Positions 1-12,519 of a DNA stretch of 64,000 nt are shown piece after piece. Numbering within the stretch: position 1 is the first letter of the stretch; every line of letters starts with the position of its first letter. A model generated the notes under the pieces. It had not been told where the DNA came from. It was given only the letters and a program-made list of their open reading frames with translations, and searched no databases. The position numbers and the translations under genes are program-made. The DNA comes from Antitrichia curtipendula. Its lineage: Eukaryota > Streptophyta > Bryopsida > Hypnales > Leucodontaceae. Location of the stretch: the NCBI GenBank assembly GCA_951230915.1, contig OX579638.1, positions 27,732,696 to 27,796,695 of the forward strand. The letters are read 5' to 3'.

Positions 1-424
1 ACTGTCAAAAACTTGTTTCCCGTATTAATTCGTTATCCTGTTTCCTATAAAAGCATACCCTCCGTCATTAAAGGAAGAATCAGGGTATCCTAAATCCCAA
101 CCTCTTTCTTTCAGACAGATCCTCTTACATCCTAAGTTTAAGACTAAACAGGGGATCGTCCTCAAGCAACTTAGTGTGAAGCCACTCTGTAACTGGAGGG
201 GAAACGGTGGGCGGTCAACGCTTCTAAAGAATGTTACGGGACTTCCTCCTAGAAGACGCAACACGCTGTGCGAAACATTACATGTAAATATCAGTAAAGG
301 CTCATATACCCAGTTAAGAGCCAGTTACCAATCAAAACTAGAACAGCTTTGAAACGGATGACTATGAGCACAAATTCAAACAAAAATTAACAAATTAATA
401 AAGAGAACTTGAGGAATAGCTTAC

Positions 425-3400
425 ATCCAAGAGTCTGATCGCCGTATCGACTCCAACAACGAAAGTGCTGTCTGGAAAGAGCTCCGCCTTCTTATAGAAG
501 TAGGGTTGATTTGTCACCACTAATGTCTTCCCTATTGAAGAGGCGACCATGATTAGAGACGAAATTCATGGCCAATTGATACGTTTCCAAGTATCAGCCT
601 GATACCACTGAATTACAGAACATCCAAATTGAGCTACGTAGAAAGGCAATCACCAACACAAGCTCCCAAACGAGTTGGACTCGTCCTCTCATCTGGTCAT
701 TAGAATACCAGAAGCCACAGCAAACCACTGTCAAACAAAGAGAAGCAACCAACAAGGATCTCTGGTAATTACTTCTACAGCTACAAAGTCCAGCCAGTAC
801 CAGGGCGAAATTGTTTCAATCGCTCCTTTATTTCGGAAAGACCCAACGGTGGTTTATCTGCATTGATTGCAGAGATTTCATAGCATGGAAGCCCACCCTC
901 CCGCAGGCTGCAACAAATAGAAAGACAATAACGATCAATCAACGAATGAGGGCAGAATCTACATTCCCTTCCATAAGTCCTTACTGAGCGCTACTAGAAT
1001 TTGGAGGCCTGAACAACGTTTGCCAAGCCACGTTTCCTCTCCGGAACCACGTTTCAGTGAGAAACAACGTTCATAAGCAATGACTCTTGAAAGCACAACG
1101 TTCAAGAATTAAACATTGCTTCGATGTTTTCAAAGCTAAGCCTCCCAAAACGATGTTACTAAGCCTCCCAAAACGTAGTAGTGGAGGCATTGTCAAGAAA
1201 GGAAGTCGTTCGACAAGCCCTGCAATTGAAAAGATGAACGTGGAAATGCTGTGCAAATCGAACCTGCATGCTGTATCCAAGAGCTTGATATGTCCATCAT
1301 GAAGTGGATTGAACGATCCAGACAACACTACCCTTCTGGTACCCCAACTACATGAATTGGAATCACCTGCCATGTCAATGATAAAAGATGTCATAGGTTA
1401 ATACTAGAAAAGCCACATGCTAACAAGAGAATGGAACAACTTTGTGACCTACTCCCCTGACTGCACCATCCAACTAGCGCCAATTAGCCAACTGGGGTAT
1501 TGCTGTGGTGTTAAGGCTCATTAGCTATTTGGAAATTAACTTATCTATTGTGTGCATCCCTTTCAAGGAAATGGGGGAATTAGGCTTCTAGTTAGCAATC
1601 TGATGCTATTTGGCTTGTGCGGTCAGAACAAGAACTTCAAACCATTGATGAAGGCACAGATTATCCAAAATTAGGGAGTTAGGTTACACTGCTGGAAATG
1701 AATGTAAAAATATTGGAGATTAAGTTTTGGGGTTTAGGCTACTAACAAGTCACTAAACGAAACAACTGGGGCAAAGCAACCGTTAGAGCAACCAATTCCA
1801 GTCACCTAAAAATTGCTAAGTGAGTAGTGGGACAAGACAAAAATAAGAAGACTAAGATGAAACACCTAATGAGTATTAGGTGCACAGCCAATACTCATAA
1901 AGAGCTGCGCACCCTTGGACGGAAGTGGAGAAACTCCAAATTCAGAAAACGATACATTTACACTCACCAAATGTATGAGAGTGACATTAGCGGCAAAACC
2001 ACACCTGACAAATTAATCATGCAGATCTGGTCGCTCAACAACTGTTGCAGCTGCTCTTCCTCAGAGTATATCACTTTTGTGACTTGTAATTCTTCTATGC
2101 CTTCTCGTAAACCCAATGGCACAGCATCCAAAACTCCACATACATCGGCTAGTGCCTGCAAACCCCAGCAAGCCCAATAATCACAGAAGACTCTGCCTGC
2201 TAGCAAATTGGATCAAGACAGACTCGCATTCAAAATCAAAGATAGAACACTCCATTATCCAAAACCACGTGTTGAACTTGCCTTAACCACCACACAACTT
2301 GTCAAATAGTCTTCCCCATAACGATCTCGGTAGCCCTGCAACCCAAGACAGACAAATCACATTGATGTTCTGTAGTGGTAATATTCCACAGTGATATTAA
2401 ATACAACCGCAAAACAGTTTATAAAGACTCAAGGCAAACCTTTGCAAGAGTCAAATCATACTTCCAGAGTCCATTTTGCGTCCGAGCTGACACAAAGCAC
2501 CTGAAACATAAGTGACGTAGGGATCACAAAAACAACTGCACGGTCTTAGTCATCAACTTATTCATGGAGAATTCAATAGATCAGACAGTAGACCAACTAA
2601 TTACTCCAAGGAAAAGTCAATCTTGAGGCATGATTAGCGTGGAAAGGAAAATAAAAATAAAAATTCAACCTGTGATCCCCACGCTTGGGTGGTATAGAGG
2701 CCAAGGCACCAGTAAAAGCAATTCCAGCCACTTGAACACCTAACCAACCCAGGTGCACGGTTAGTGAACGGCCAAAATGGGGCAATCCCCTATATTTCTC
2801 AAACCTGGTACAACCATGAAATTTGAATTTTGTCTAAGATAAAATAAAATGGTACAACCAAATCACTAACAACGGACTCGACAGACCTTTGCCAGTTTTG
2901 TAACCCCAATATAAGCAACATTACCAATTCCCCAGCTCTAAGCACTGCTCAACGCCAAGAGTATGAGCATACGTATAGTATTATGGGCAATGCTAAATAT
3001 TTAGTCCAACAGAGACTTGTAATGAATCTTCATCCACCGATCCAGGGGTAAGCTCAAAAACAGCATTGGCACTAGAAGAAAACAAGATATTTATTCGGTA
3101 CCAGGCATTGAGAGTTTCAAAGCTCGATTATACGCAGCCATCGAAATTTCATCTGCAGTCTCTCGGCAAACAGACTTTGCGGGAACCTGCGAATGAGGAG
3201 TCATCAAGGCAACGGTAAATCTCCCACTTAGTCCCTTCTAATAGCCCAAGACAATAACTTGCCTTGTCTCTCAAGTGGCAAAGCTTCACCATATAAACCA
3301 AAAAGAAGTCTCATGATGATCATTGAAATCACTGTACTTTATTCCAATTGAAAACCTACAGATTCCCTGTGCAATGTCGGACCTTGCCAAGGAGGTTAAC

Positions 3401-4032
3401 CATGGAAGCCCTAGAATACGGGATTGTCGTTTCCAACATCGTGCTTGACGCTCGCGGCACTGACAACAACCAACCTATCGCCTTCACATGCAACATTCGC
3501 AAAATTTCAATTGGGTGGAATATAGAGTAAATGCAACTTCCCTTCAAATGCAAGAATGTGTTCCACATGTTGTGGTTTTTGCTTCGCAGTTTGGAACATT
3601 TCAAAAGCAACATAAATTGAGATAGCGCCTAAAACAGTAAAAGCGTTAGGACCTGATCCTGTCTCCTTCACTATTCCTTGTTACCAACAGTTCATCTATT
3701 CACAGATCAAGCACTTGGTTGGACTTATCAGCAAGTGCTGAAAGCATGACTTAGCTATTAATCCATGGCCAATTACCTCCGAAAGGAAATGGGATTGTCT
3801 ACTGCCACTTATAGTGGTGTAAAATATACCACTTATAAATTGCATAAGAAATTCTTACATAGTGAAAAAATCTGATCTCAACAGGTTTGGCTCTTGTACC
3901 CAAATTAATTAATGCCAAAGACAAAAATGGAGTTGCAAAGCAGACCTGCGATGCGCCTCCAGAGAGGCAAAGGACGACTTGAGTGGGTGAGGAGTGGATG
4001 GCCTCAATCACCGCACGCACTACGCTGTCCAT
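425..4032 (-). CDS. CinA-like/nucleotidylyltransferase domain protein, partial at window edge
   Basis: Ten exons join in frame on the minus strand: 3946-4032, 3383-3481, 3102-3186, 2670-2739, 2440-2500, 2282-2335, 2005-2155, 1264-1366, 801-907, 425-531 (924 nt, 308 residues). Residues 1 to about 190 resemble a CinA C-terminal-type domain (LCLSGGASQAIGW, then AGIAFTGALASIPPKRGDH). Residues 219-228 are GSFNPLHDGH, the ATP-binding HxGH-type motif of nucleotidylyltransferases. SAINADKPPL and TNQPYFYKKAELFP follow, as in the plant two-domain family that includes, from memory, Arabidopsis At2g01220. The true substrate is unknown to me; NaMN/NMN or phosphopantetheine-type adenylyl transfer are family possibilities. 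The conserved C-terminal exon, normally carrying GGRNVDG-like and SSTKLR-like segments, is absent and should lie left of base 1. The start is the first ATG of a conserved MDSVVRAVIEAIHSSPTQ N-terminus. All introns are GT-AG except one GC-AG. Confidence 0.9.
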
Positions 4033-4340
4033 CTTGCTTCTTTTCCTTCGCTACTGACCACGAGTTATGAATTCCAAAGAACTGCTGCAGCATATCTGCC
4101 ATCCAGCATCAACCAAATCGGTTGATTCGTCAACTCAACCGAATCGAAAGAACTCATGTCACAACTCATCCAATCTTCACATCCTGAAACCCTAAATTCC
4201 TCACACTGAAAGCCTCAGAAGTAGAAAACCTACTCCCAAAGACATTCTAAAAACTCGGTCGCTTTACGATTGACAGGGTTTACAATAGAAATTGCATTCA
4301 ACGACGATACAATTGGCAGGGATTAACACAGTTACGATGT
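4033..4340 (-). promoter_or_regulatory. 5' leader and proximal promoter of the nucleotidylyltransferase gene
   Basis: This stretch lies directly upstream of the MDSVV start. It is less AT-rich than the window average and holds a telo-box-like AAACCCTAAA at 4187-4196, a motif common in promoters of plant housekeeping genes. I see no convincing TATA box. The transcription start cannot be placed without transcript data. Confidence 0.4.
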
Positions 4341-5366
4341 CTAAAGTACATCTAGGGGACGGGGGGTTCTTGACAGGGGTTCTTGACAGGGTTTCGTCCA
4401 AGAATTAGCACCTACGCAAGCTTTCATTTGCACATCGCGCTCAAAGTCCAATCCTCCCAGCCATTTCGTCAATACCCAAATTCCGACTTCCTCTACGTAA
4501 GCATCGTCTACGATTGAGTTACCTCCTCCATCACTACCAATCCTACAAGAGTCACTGTTCCGCAGCTGAACCCCTTCAATCAATTCTCAACAGTAGTAAC
4601 CTCCGTTACGAGAAAGCGGAATAAAACAGTTCTCGGATATAAAGTGATAATTTGAGCGTTTCTTAGTGTTCTTCAATCTTTGTATGAGTACTTCCAGCTA
4701 AAGAACAGTGGTTTTATAAGAAAATCGTAAAAACGCAGTATCAGGTAATCAAAAACGCAATTCAAAATTGGAATAAAACGGAAGATACCCTTTTGCCATA
4801 ACCCTGGGACGCACCAATTGACGAGAGGAGTGAAATTGACGTTCACGATGAAGGAATTGGAAGTGTCGAATTCATGGTGCCGACCATGCTTGTTCTCTCA
4901 CCCTCCATCCCTGAAGCTCGCAACCTTCGCCTCAAGTCACATCTCGTCGTTGTCTTGATTCCAGAAATTAGGGTTTCTGCCCCTGTCTTCTCCAAGCTTG
5001 CGCCTCATTGGCGCTGCTTTCAGGACGATTGCAGTCCATTACTTTTCTTCCTCCTAATCAACTTGGAGATATGAATCAAAACTAGAGTAGAAGATTGTGA
5101 TCCCGGAAGAATGTGATTCCAGAATTAATGTTTTTGTGAAGATTTGTCCAATAGATAATCATTAATTAGGCATTATGCATTAGGCTAAAGCACATGGAAG
5201 ATGCTCTCCGCTTCTGCAATTCTAATTACTCATAGTGTCCAGTCAAGTCATCTTACAAACTCTGCTTGAAATCTTTCCAAGACTGAACGATGCAATGATG
5301 TAGTGTTTCAAATTTTCAACTTAATTCTTGAGCTTTGAATGTGTGGCATTCCGTTCGAGCAATTGC
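4341..5366. other. Moderate-GC intergenic stretch, no gene recognised
   Basis: Short ORFs exist on both strands (for example 4341-4583 minus and 4874-5074 plus), but none has a recognisable domain or sustained coding appearance, and they lack supporting splice structure. A direct duplication of 'gacaggggttcttgacaggg' type occurs near 4362-4392. This is probably distal promoter and intergenic DNA. Confidence 0.4.
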
Positions 5367-5639
5367 TCAGACCGCACCATCCCCAGTAATGAGTCCATGG
5401 TTTCCTGTCAATCTCATTTTGTGCATGGGATGGTGGACTTGTGATTTCAAAGGAATTTCAATGGAGTTTTTGTAACGACCTCCGGCATTCGGTTGAAAAG
5501 CTCCCGCGTACATATTAGGTTTAACAAAATATGTGACATATGTATGGCGTGCACTTTTTAGGAGATGTGTGCGCAAGAGTGCGGCACCGCCAATGTTGAA
5601 TGAAATTCGGGCATCACGGTGACTGGGGGTTTCTTCCAT
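5367..5639 (-). CDS. Unassigned ORF, 90 codons
   Basis: An open frame encodes a basic protein containing GGRYKNSIEIPLKSQ and TGNHGLITGDGAV. I do not recognise the family. It overlaps another short ORF on the plus strand and has no clear promoter, so it may be chance. It is listed because the base composition here is gene-like compared with the AT-rich flank to the right. Confidence 0.15.
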   Translation of the reverse strand: MEETPSHRDARISFNIGGAALLRTHLLKSARHTYVTYFVKPNMYAGAFQPNAGGRYKNSIEIPLKSQVHHPMHKMRLTGNHGLITGDGAV

Positions 5640-6432
5640 GAATCGGAGATGAATCAGGGTCTACGTGATCTTCTTCCTGAATCAGTGCTTTTCGCCACCC
5701 CAGCTCGCAGCTGTGAGCCTGTGATAAGGATCGGAGGCTCTCAAATTTGGACCAAACCGATCAGAAAGCGTGGTCACGACGCACACGCGCGGAGATTCTA
5801 TTTCCTTCAGCGGCGATTGGAGCGCTGACGTGACCCCAGCTTAGATTGACACGAAGCTCGGACTGGTTCCCATCACACGAACATCCATGTCCGCCGTTGG
5901 CCTCCCAATTGCTGGGAGCTTCACCCATAAATTTGGCACAAGTCATTTGGACCTCTCCATCATCGCGCTGTCGCTAAACTAAGTTAAATCGATTCCCCGC
6001 ACTTGCCTGCTACCGTAGGCTGGTCAGAGGTATATGCTGCGTCTGCTCGCCACAGATCCGTCCGGCCTTCCTTTTCTAAAACGACCGCGGTAAAACGCCT
6101 TCTCGAAGCTTCCTTCTCCTCGCTTTCGCATGCCTCCCCCCATTCCCCCTTTCCCAAATTCCAAATTACTCTCACAAAGCCACTTCCAAAAGAGTAATTG
6201 CACTTTCATGATTGGAATTTGCACTCCCTCGAATCTAAAACTCTTTTCCCCCATCCAAAAAAGAAGCAATCCAAAGAAAAAGATTCTGCAAATGCGTTCA
6301 AACTCACTGACGAGGTGTGTGGTGCGCAAAAAAAACTGAAAGTTGACTAGAAATTTTACTTGAGACTGTGAGCAACGACTACTAAAATCAGGCCGGAATT
6401 CCACTTCCCTACAGTAAACCGCGCTGACTGAG

Positions 6433-6861
6433 ATGCAACCTGCAGCATTCCGAATCGCTCGAATTCGGGACGGAATGATTCCCGTGGCCTTTGGGGAGTT
6501 TGGGGTTTCCCAGACAGCGCGCGGACTGATGACCCCCCATGGAGAGGTCAACTCCGGTGCAGTGATTTTCCCCATCAATGCTCCGTCGTCTCCAGCGGGA
6601 GGTTCGGGAGCCATCATCATCATGCCTGCCAGTGAGCCGACGGAGGCAGGACAGGTCCAAATTTCCAATCTGTGTGTCAAAAAAAAAAAAAAAAATTTCC
6701 AATCTGTTGGAGTTGATCTGAAATTGCTTGGTTGGGGCTTGCTAAATCGGAACAGGGAAACTCTTCTTTATGGCCGGTACGAGTGTACGACGGAGGGGAA
6801 GCCGAAATTAGCAGGGCTTGCTCGGGTCCATCGTGGTGGAGAGCTCGCTTGCCCAAATTAG
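6433..6861 (+). CDS. Unassigned GC-rich ORF or exon
   Basis: The frame begins MQPAAFRIARIRDGMIPVAF and stays GC-rich to about 6654, where a CAG/GTCC junction could be a weak donor. Beyond that point the frame crosses an A15 tract and loses coding character. The opposite strand is also open over the same bases (6024-6680), so the coding strand is uncertain. It could be an old gene fragment or a single exon. No domain is recognised. Confidence 0.2.
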   Translation: MQPAAFRIARIRDGMIPVAFGEFGVSQTARGLMTPHGEVNSGAVIFPINAPSSPAGGSGAIIIMPASEPTEAGQVQISNLCVKKKKKNFQSVGVDLKLLGWGLLNRNRETLLYGRYECTTEGKPKLAGLARVHRGGELACPN

Positions 6862-7241
6862 GGTTTTGCTCTGTCTCTCTGCGCTGCCTAAGAGAGAGTT
6901 GGCCACCTGCAAGGCAGCAAGTGGCACTGGACATATGCTTGAATATTCGGAAGCCACTCTAATATTTATACCTTACTATTTTCGATTTTCTCTCAGAAGG
7001 AAACCGTATGTACGGTACCGTACGCGACTCGTATAATACATGTATGTACTGTAGTATGGCACAAGCCGTATATCTTTGGATTGAAGGGTCTCGTTTACAC
7101 TTCATAAGTGGAAACAAATCTAATTATTTTCTTACTATCATAAGCTCCCTACTTGTTAGGAAGGTTGAGCGAGGTTGCTTCCACTTTGAAGTGTGAGCAA
7201 AAATGAGTAAAGATATGTCGCAACCATTAGTGTTGTTATTA

Positions 7242-7401
7242 AGGTAACTCTGCCTATGACATGCATAATTTTGGACTAGCTTAATGGAGGCCAAAAACTT
7301 CATGAGTAGTAGTACATTTCACAAGACACGTGTATTGTTCATGAAGTTCTGGGCTTGCACTAGGTTGATCCAAAGTTGGCCTATCATAGGCAGAGTTACC
7401 T
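7242..7401. mobile_element. TA-flanked MITE, 160 bp (AGGTAACTC subfamily)
   Basis: The ends AGGTAACTCTGCCTATGA and TCATAGGCAGAGTTACCT are perfect inverted repeats. The left flank ends in TA; the right flank reads AA, one base off. The same 160-bp element, more diverged, sits at 45545-45704. It has no coding capacity, so it is non-autonomous. Confidence 0.8.
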
Positions 7402-10121
7402 AATGTGAGTCTAAAATCTTGTGTACATGAGCTCAAAAGATTACAAACCTACATTATAAGTGTCTATATTATAGAAACCTTTCATTATTTTAAGGTACAT
7501 ATGTTATAGATGCCTATATTCTATGTGTTTATGCAAAAAAATACCTTCAATGGTTGTAGGATATCATACTTATACATATGGTCAAGGTTCATATGCTCGC
7601 ATTTCCATGCTCACATGCTAACATTGTTGACCATCATAACAATGTTGAATCAATAGCAAGTTTGTTCTTCTTCAATTGTGCAAATACCTTGCCATTCCAA
7701 GACAATAAATACTTTTGAAGAAACAATTACAGTATGTAATGAATATAATTACAATTGAAGAATTATAATTATAATTATTGAAAAATACAATTACAATTGG
7801 CATCTCTAAACAAATTGGTTATTTTTTTATTTTTTATTTTTTTAAATGTTTCATTTCAGAGAAAAAACTGTTTATGTCCTCTTACAAAGCTTGCATCTAT
7901 GAATCCTTAAAGGACAAGTTAGACTATGAGCATTTTTTCAAACTGCAAAGTTTCTTTCTAAGAAAACTTCCATTTTTCAAGAATATATAAATGAAAATTT
8001 TGTGTATTTATTGTGGAAGATGTAATCACATGCTTTCTACAAGTTATTAAAATTTAAGGAAACATTAATCAAAATTTGAGGATACTGTGATTCTTGAATA
8101 AAAATCAAAAAATTGCTTAAAAATTTGCAAAACCTTGGAAAATTGGAAAAGATGTTTTTAATTAGACATGTGTTGATAGATATCATATTTAAGCTCAAAA
8201 TTAGGTTTGACCATCAAGGTGTTCCATGTGGATGCTTTGTTCTTTAAGAGTTCAATCATTATATTATTTCAAAAAATATATTAAATTATACAACAAAAAA
8301 TAATTTCAAAATTTCATATTTTATTTTTATTAGAATGAAGCTAAAGCATTTTTCACTGTACAACGTCATTCAAATTATTTATGTTTTATTAGTAGTACAA
8401 TCAAACCATTTAAATTTGCAAATGTTAATTTGCCTCATCAATTATAATACAATAGTGGTACAAGACAAATTAATTACTATACAACGTCATCACTTACCTT
8501 TGAAGTCATTAGAGTGAGAACAAAAATGGTTGTTTCATATAAACAAAGAAAGAGAGAGAGCGTGAGCAAGGATGAGTGGAAGGAAAATAAATGACTCTAC
8601 TTTTGCTTCCCCACATGAATTGTAAATGAGCTTTAATGAGCAATTTTAATTTGAATGTTATTTTTGAAATTTTGACTTGAATGCATATTCATTGGTACAA
8701 AGAAAAAAAAATTGATATAATGCTAAAGAATAAAATTATGTTGCCCAAAATTTTTTGGCAATTTGAGTATCTTTTGCTAAACTCCTCATATGTTTTTGAA
8801 ATTTGGCAAGTATGTAATTAATATGTATAGTATACAATTGTCACCAAAAAAAATTCAAAAAACACAATTGAAGAGAAGTCAAATTTTATTAACTATGTTG
8901 GGCGATTTTGAAAAAAATAAACAAATAAATTATAATTTAAAAAATAATAATCTTAAAATTTGTATAATCGATGGTTTTGAAAAAAAAAATTAAATATTCT
9001 AAATTTTTGGCTCTACATTTTTGTAGTTTCGATTCCAGAAAAAATTAAATTCTAATGTATAAGAAACTAATTTTTTTATAAGGCTAGTGTGTGTTGCAAG
9101 TCTACTTGACCTCTTTCTATTAGAAGATGACTAAGAATTAGGTAGATTCTTATTTGCTTCTAAAAGTTTCCATTAGTTTACCCAACAATATATGGTGTAA
9201 ATCCATATTTCAAATGTTATAATCTTTCAATTCAAAAGATCAAATGGTTTAAGATTTTTTATACACATTGTCCTAATGGGCTACTACACTTTTATGCAAT
9301 TGGAATTTTTTTAACTTTTAATTTTCAAATTTAGTTAATGTACCCAAATTGACAAGTTTTATAAATCTTCTTGCAAACACCTTCCATCCTCTATGAGTTA
9401 ACCTTGAAATGCTTGGAAGGACGTTTTGTGTTATTTTGATGATTTTAGGGAGGCATACTAGATGGGGGAAAAAGAATTCATCCCTTTTTGAGGGAAAAGT
9501 TGCATAAATGTATTTTTTCAAAAGAGAATTGGGTATTCCCTTGTTGTGATTTATTTTAACTTTTCTACATAAGAAGATGCTCAAATCCATAGATCATTGT
9601 GTATTGTATTTTGGCAACTTCAAGTTCCTTGTTCTTGATGTAAATTTGAACCACAAAAATTATCTTTTTTGAATTTAGACCCTCTAAAGAAATAAAGATA
9701 ATGAAGTTTATTTTCTACTCCAATTTGAAAATTTGAAAAATTCCTAAGATCAAATTTTTGAACCTTGGATTTGTAGCTTTAGCTTTGGATAGAGATATTT
9801 TCAGATTTTTTGAGCTAATAAAGTATTTGATATGAATTTTCTTCATCTTTTCTCTAAAAAAATCACTGTAATTTCAAATTTTCATAAAAAAGTCTGAAAA
9901 TTTTATGAAAACTTTCATCACCCAAAATTGTTACAAAGAACAACTAGTTGCAATCAAAACATATCTAATTACAAAATTTTGAAATGAGACACTCTAAAAA
10001 ACTCTCTATGCATTACTTTTTTTTTATTACTTAACACTATTTTTCTAACATACGTATGCAATTGAATACTCAATTATGTATCTTGCCCTAATTCTTCAAA
10101 TCTTGTGAAATCTTCAATGTA
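7402..10121. other. AT-rich gene-free DNA
   Basis: Very AT-rich sequence with many A/T homopolymers. ORFs here are short and low-complexity. I see no gene, RNA or complete mobile element. Confidence 0.6.
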
Positions 10122-10354
10122 AAGTATTGTTTGCTCTAAAAGCGACCATACTCTAAAAGCAATCATGACGCAGAGGCACATTTTACTTTTTTCAATGTAC
10201 CAAAGTATATACATTTCAAGAAGTGGTCACTTCTAGTGATCACTGCATTTCAACTTCAAAAATTTGTAACTAATTCCACACAAGGTCCAAAAAAGACGAA
10301 ATGTCTTGGGTTAGGTGTCAATTTCATTTTTCATGCTTTAAGAGCAGAGTACCT
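10122..10354. mobile_element. TA-flanked MITE, TCTGCTCTAAAAGC subfamily
   Basis: The left end is AAGTATTGTTTGCTCTAAAA and the right end GCTTTAAGAGCAGAGTACCT. They are imperfect inverted repeats with TA on both sides (10120-10121, 10355-10356). The right end abuts the TTAA of the next element. Related copies are at 20312-20724 and 22171-22598. Confidence 0.65.
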
Positions 10355-11689
10355 TAACCCCTCAAAGCCCAAGGCCTAACCATGTCAAAAACAACCTTGC
10401 TTTTCAAGTGTTATAAGTCTAAATGTGAGTAAGGTATGAAAATCTCAACCGTACAATCTTGTAGTGTGCATGTTGTAAATGGTGTAAAATCAAATTTGGG
10501 GTCATTTGCCCATATAGATTGAAAGATTATAATGTTCTAGTGTTGAAAAAAGATACTGAAATTTTCCTATAAACACATTTGGAGGTGAAATTCGATTTCT
10601 AAACCTACTCAAATGAAAAAACTTTAAACTAAAAAGTGATTCAAAACCAAAAGACAAATACTTTGGTGGGGAAAAAAGTCATTCAATTGACTCATTGCGT
10701 TTGCAAAATTGTTTTGAAATGACAAAAAATAGTGAAAAAAGTAGCAAAAAACACATCTATGACTGAACCTACCTCTACTTAAATGCTTCCCAGTCAATAA
10801 TAAATTCTTGGATTGATATGAAATTTTTACCACAAAAACTAGACTAGTATACGCAACTTTTCCAACAAAAATTACTGAAAACAAACCCTGTACAAAGAAA
10901 GTTATAAGCTGCCAAAGTTCACTGTAATGCAGAAACGTCTAGATTTTGAACTTCAAATTGCTCCCAAGCATACAAAACAACTTGGATTGATATGAAATTT
11001 TGACCACAACAAGTAGACTTCATGGGGGAACAGAACCCAACAAATTTTTATTGAAAGCTAACATTCAAAGCCCCCGAAGTTGTAGCCGTCTCAGTGCAGT
11101 GTGGTGAACTCAAATTGAACCTGCAAACTTTGAATGGCCTTAAAAAACTCTGTACATCTTGGATAGATCTGAAAATTTTATCACAAAAAATAGACTAGTA
11201 TGCGCAACTTTCCCAACAAGTTTTATTGAATTTGGACACTGCATCTCAAATTTAAGGAAGGACGATTTTTTAACAGATATCGTACTGATTCAGTGGCTTC
11301 ATACCTGCGTACTATAATCGTACATATTATGTGTATTTTGATACACTGAATCAGTGCCAAAACAATGAATATCAATAACGTATGATTTTTGTACTATTAT
11401 TAGTATAGTTTAGGTGCATTTTGGATATCACATTTGTATAATTAAAGTACATCAATCGTACGCTCTTGGAAAACTTTTTAATGACACTGATTCAGTGTGT
11501 CTAAATACACGTAATATGTACGATTATAGTACGCAGGTATGAAGCCACTGAATCAGTACGATCATCGTATGCAAGTATGCAGCCCCCAAGTTTGAGATGT
11601 GGATGCAAAAGTTACAGCACTTTAAAGTTGACTGCTAGACTGTGTGAAGACACTTTTGGTCCCCTTGGGCGGTGAGGGGGTAAACCCCC
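10354..11689. mobile_element. TTAA-flanked TIR element, diverged copy with foldback insert
   Basis: The left end is TTAACCCCTCAAAGCCCAAG. The right end near 11660-11689 reads CCCTTGGGCGGTGAGGGGGT followed by AA, an inverted version with a few changes. The interior contains a foldback at 11279-11562 and no recognisable transposase. Confidence 0.5.
11279..11562. mobile_element. Foldback element with ~80-bp inverted arms
   Basis: ATCGTACTGATTCAGTGGCT at the left is matched by the inverted sequence AGCCACTGAATCAGTACGAT at the right. The arms continue inward through the ATAATCGTACATATTA segment to a second CACTGATTCAGTG pair. Weaker pairing extends outside (CATCTCAAATTTAAGG against CCCAAGTTTGAGATG). 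Non-coding. Confidence 0.75.
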
Positions 11690-12184
11690 CGGGCTCCTTT
11701 CAAAGTTTGCCTCCTGGACTTTACAACTTTACAAATAATTCTCCATAACTTAAGTTTAACTGCAATGGGATGAGCTCCAGGAGACAAGATGCACTGACAG
11801 CAAACATATTTTTAAGGTACGTTTGCATTTCCTTTGCGTTCATGAATGTGGAGCAAGATCTTTGTCAAATAGAACTATTTGTGTATGCTATTGCTTAATA
11901 TTATTATGCGTCACTTGCGTCTGGGCCATTGATGTACAAGAAGTTGGAAATCGACAGAGTTGGAAATGCATCGAAGAATCAATGCAGCTACTGTTTTTGA
12001 TAGTTCTGCCAACCACTGACTTTGTCTTATGAATGGTTCTGCAATTGTTAAAGAAGTGATTGACTGATGGGGCTGCTGTGGAGTGGCATCACGATCATGT
12101 TGGAGATGAAGAACCAAAATTAACCTAAAAGTGTTAAAAGTCATCTGTAAGTTGAGGTAACGTAGAACAACGCAATGCAGTCAA

Positions 12185-12510
12185 TCACCCAATTCCGACA
12201 TCTACTGGACCCTCCCGTCTGTGTCAGTCATCCAATTCTGACATCTATTGGACCATCCCGTTTGTGTCAATCATCCAATTCCGACATCTATTGGACCTTC
12301 CTGTTTGCTTTAGTCATCCAATTCCGACATCTATTAGACCATCCCATTTGCGTCAGGCATCCAATTCCGACATCTATTGGACCTTCCCATTTGCGTTAGC
12401 CATCCAATTCTGACATCTATTGGACCATCCCATTCGGCATCTATTGGACCTTCCTGTTTGCATCAGCCATCGAATTCCAACATCTATTGGACCCTTCCAT
12501 TTGTGTCATT
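12185..12510 (+). repeat. 43-bp minisatellite, about 7.5 copies
   Basis: Tandem units of the form TCATCCAATTCCGACATCTA followed by TTGGACC and a variable tail repeat every 43 bp. Units differ by a few bases and one is shortened to about 24 bp near 12430-12455. Because 43 is not a multiple of 3, the apparent repetitive ORF across it is not a repeat protein. Confidence 0.9.
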
Positions 12511-12519
12511 CACCCACCC

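Noticed and set aside
1..264. Last exon of the nucleotidylyltransferase gene in the open minus-strand frame at 25-264
   Set aside because: The translation (LLGGSPVTFFRSVDR...) does not match the conserved C-terminal blocks of the family; the exon is more likely beyond the window.
6024..6680. 218-codon minus-strand ORF
   Set aside because: Composition changes abruptly along the frame, no domain is seen, and the plus strand is equally open, so neither strand is convincing.
9028..9040. GTTTCGATTCC resembling a tRNA T-arm
   Set aside because: No matching A box, acceptor stem or anticodon arm can be placed around it.
12175..12399. Possible repeat protein across the minisatellite
   Set aside because: The 43-bp period shifts frame in every unit, so no protein repeat is encoded.
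12185..12510. CRISPR-like array of repeats and variable spacers
   Set aside because: The whole 43-bp unit is repeated with scattered changes; there are no unique spacers, no leader and no cas genes, and the genome is eukaryotic.
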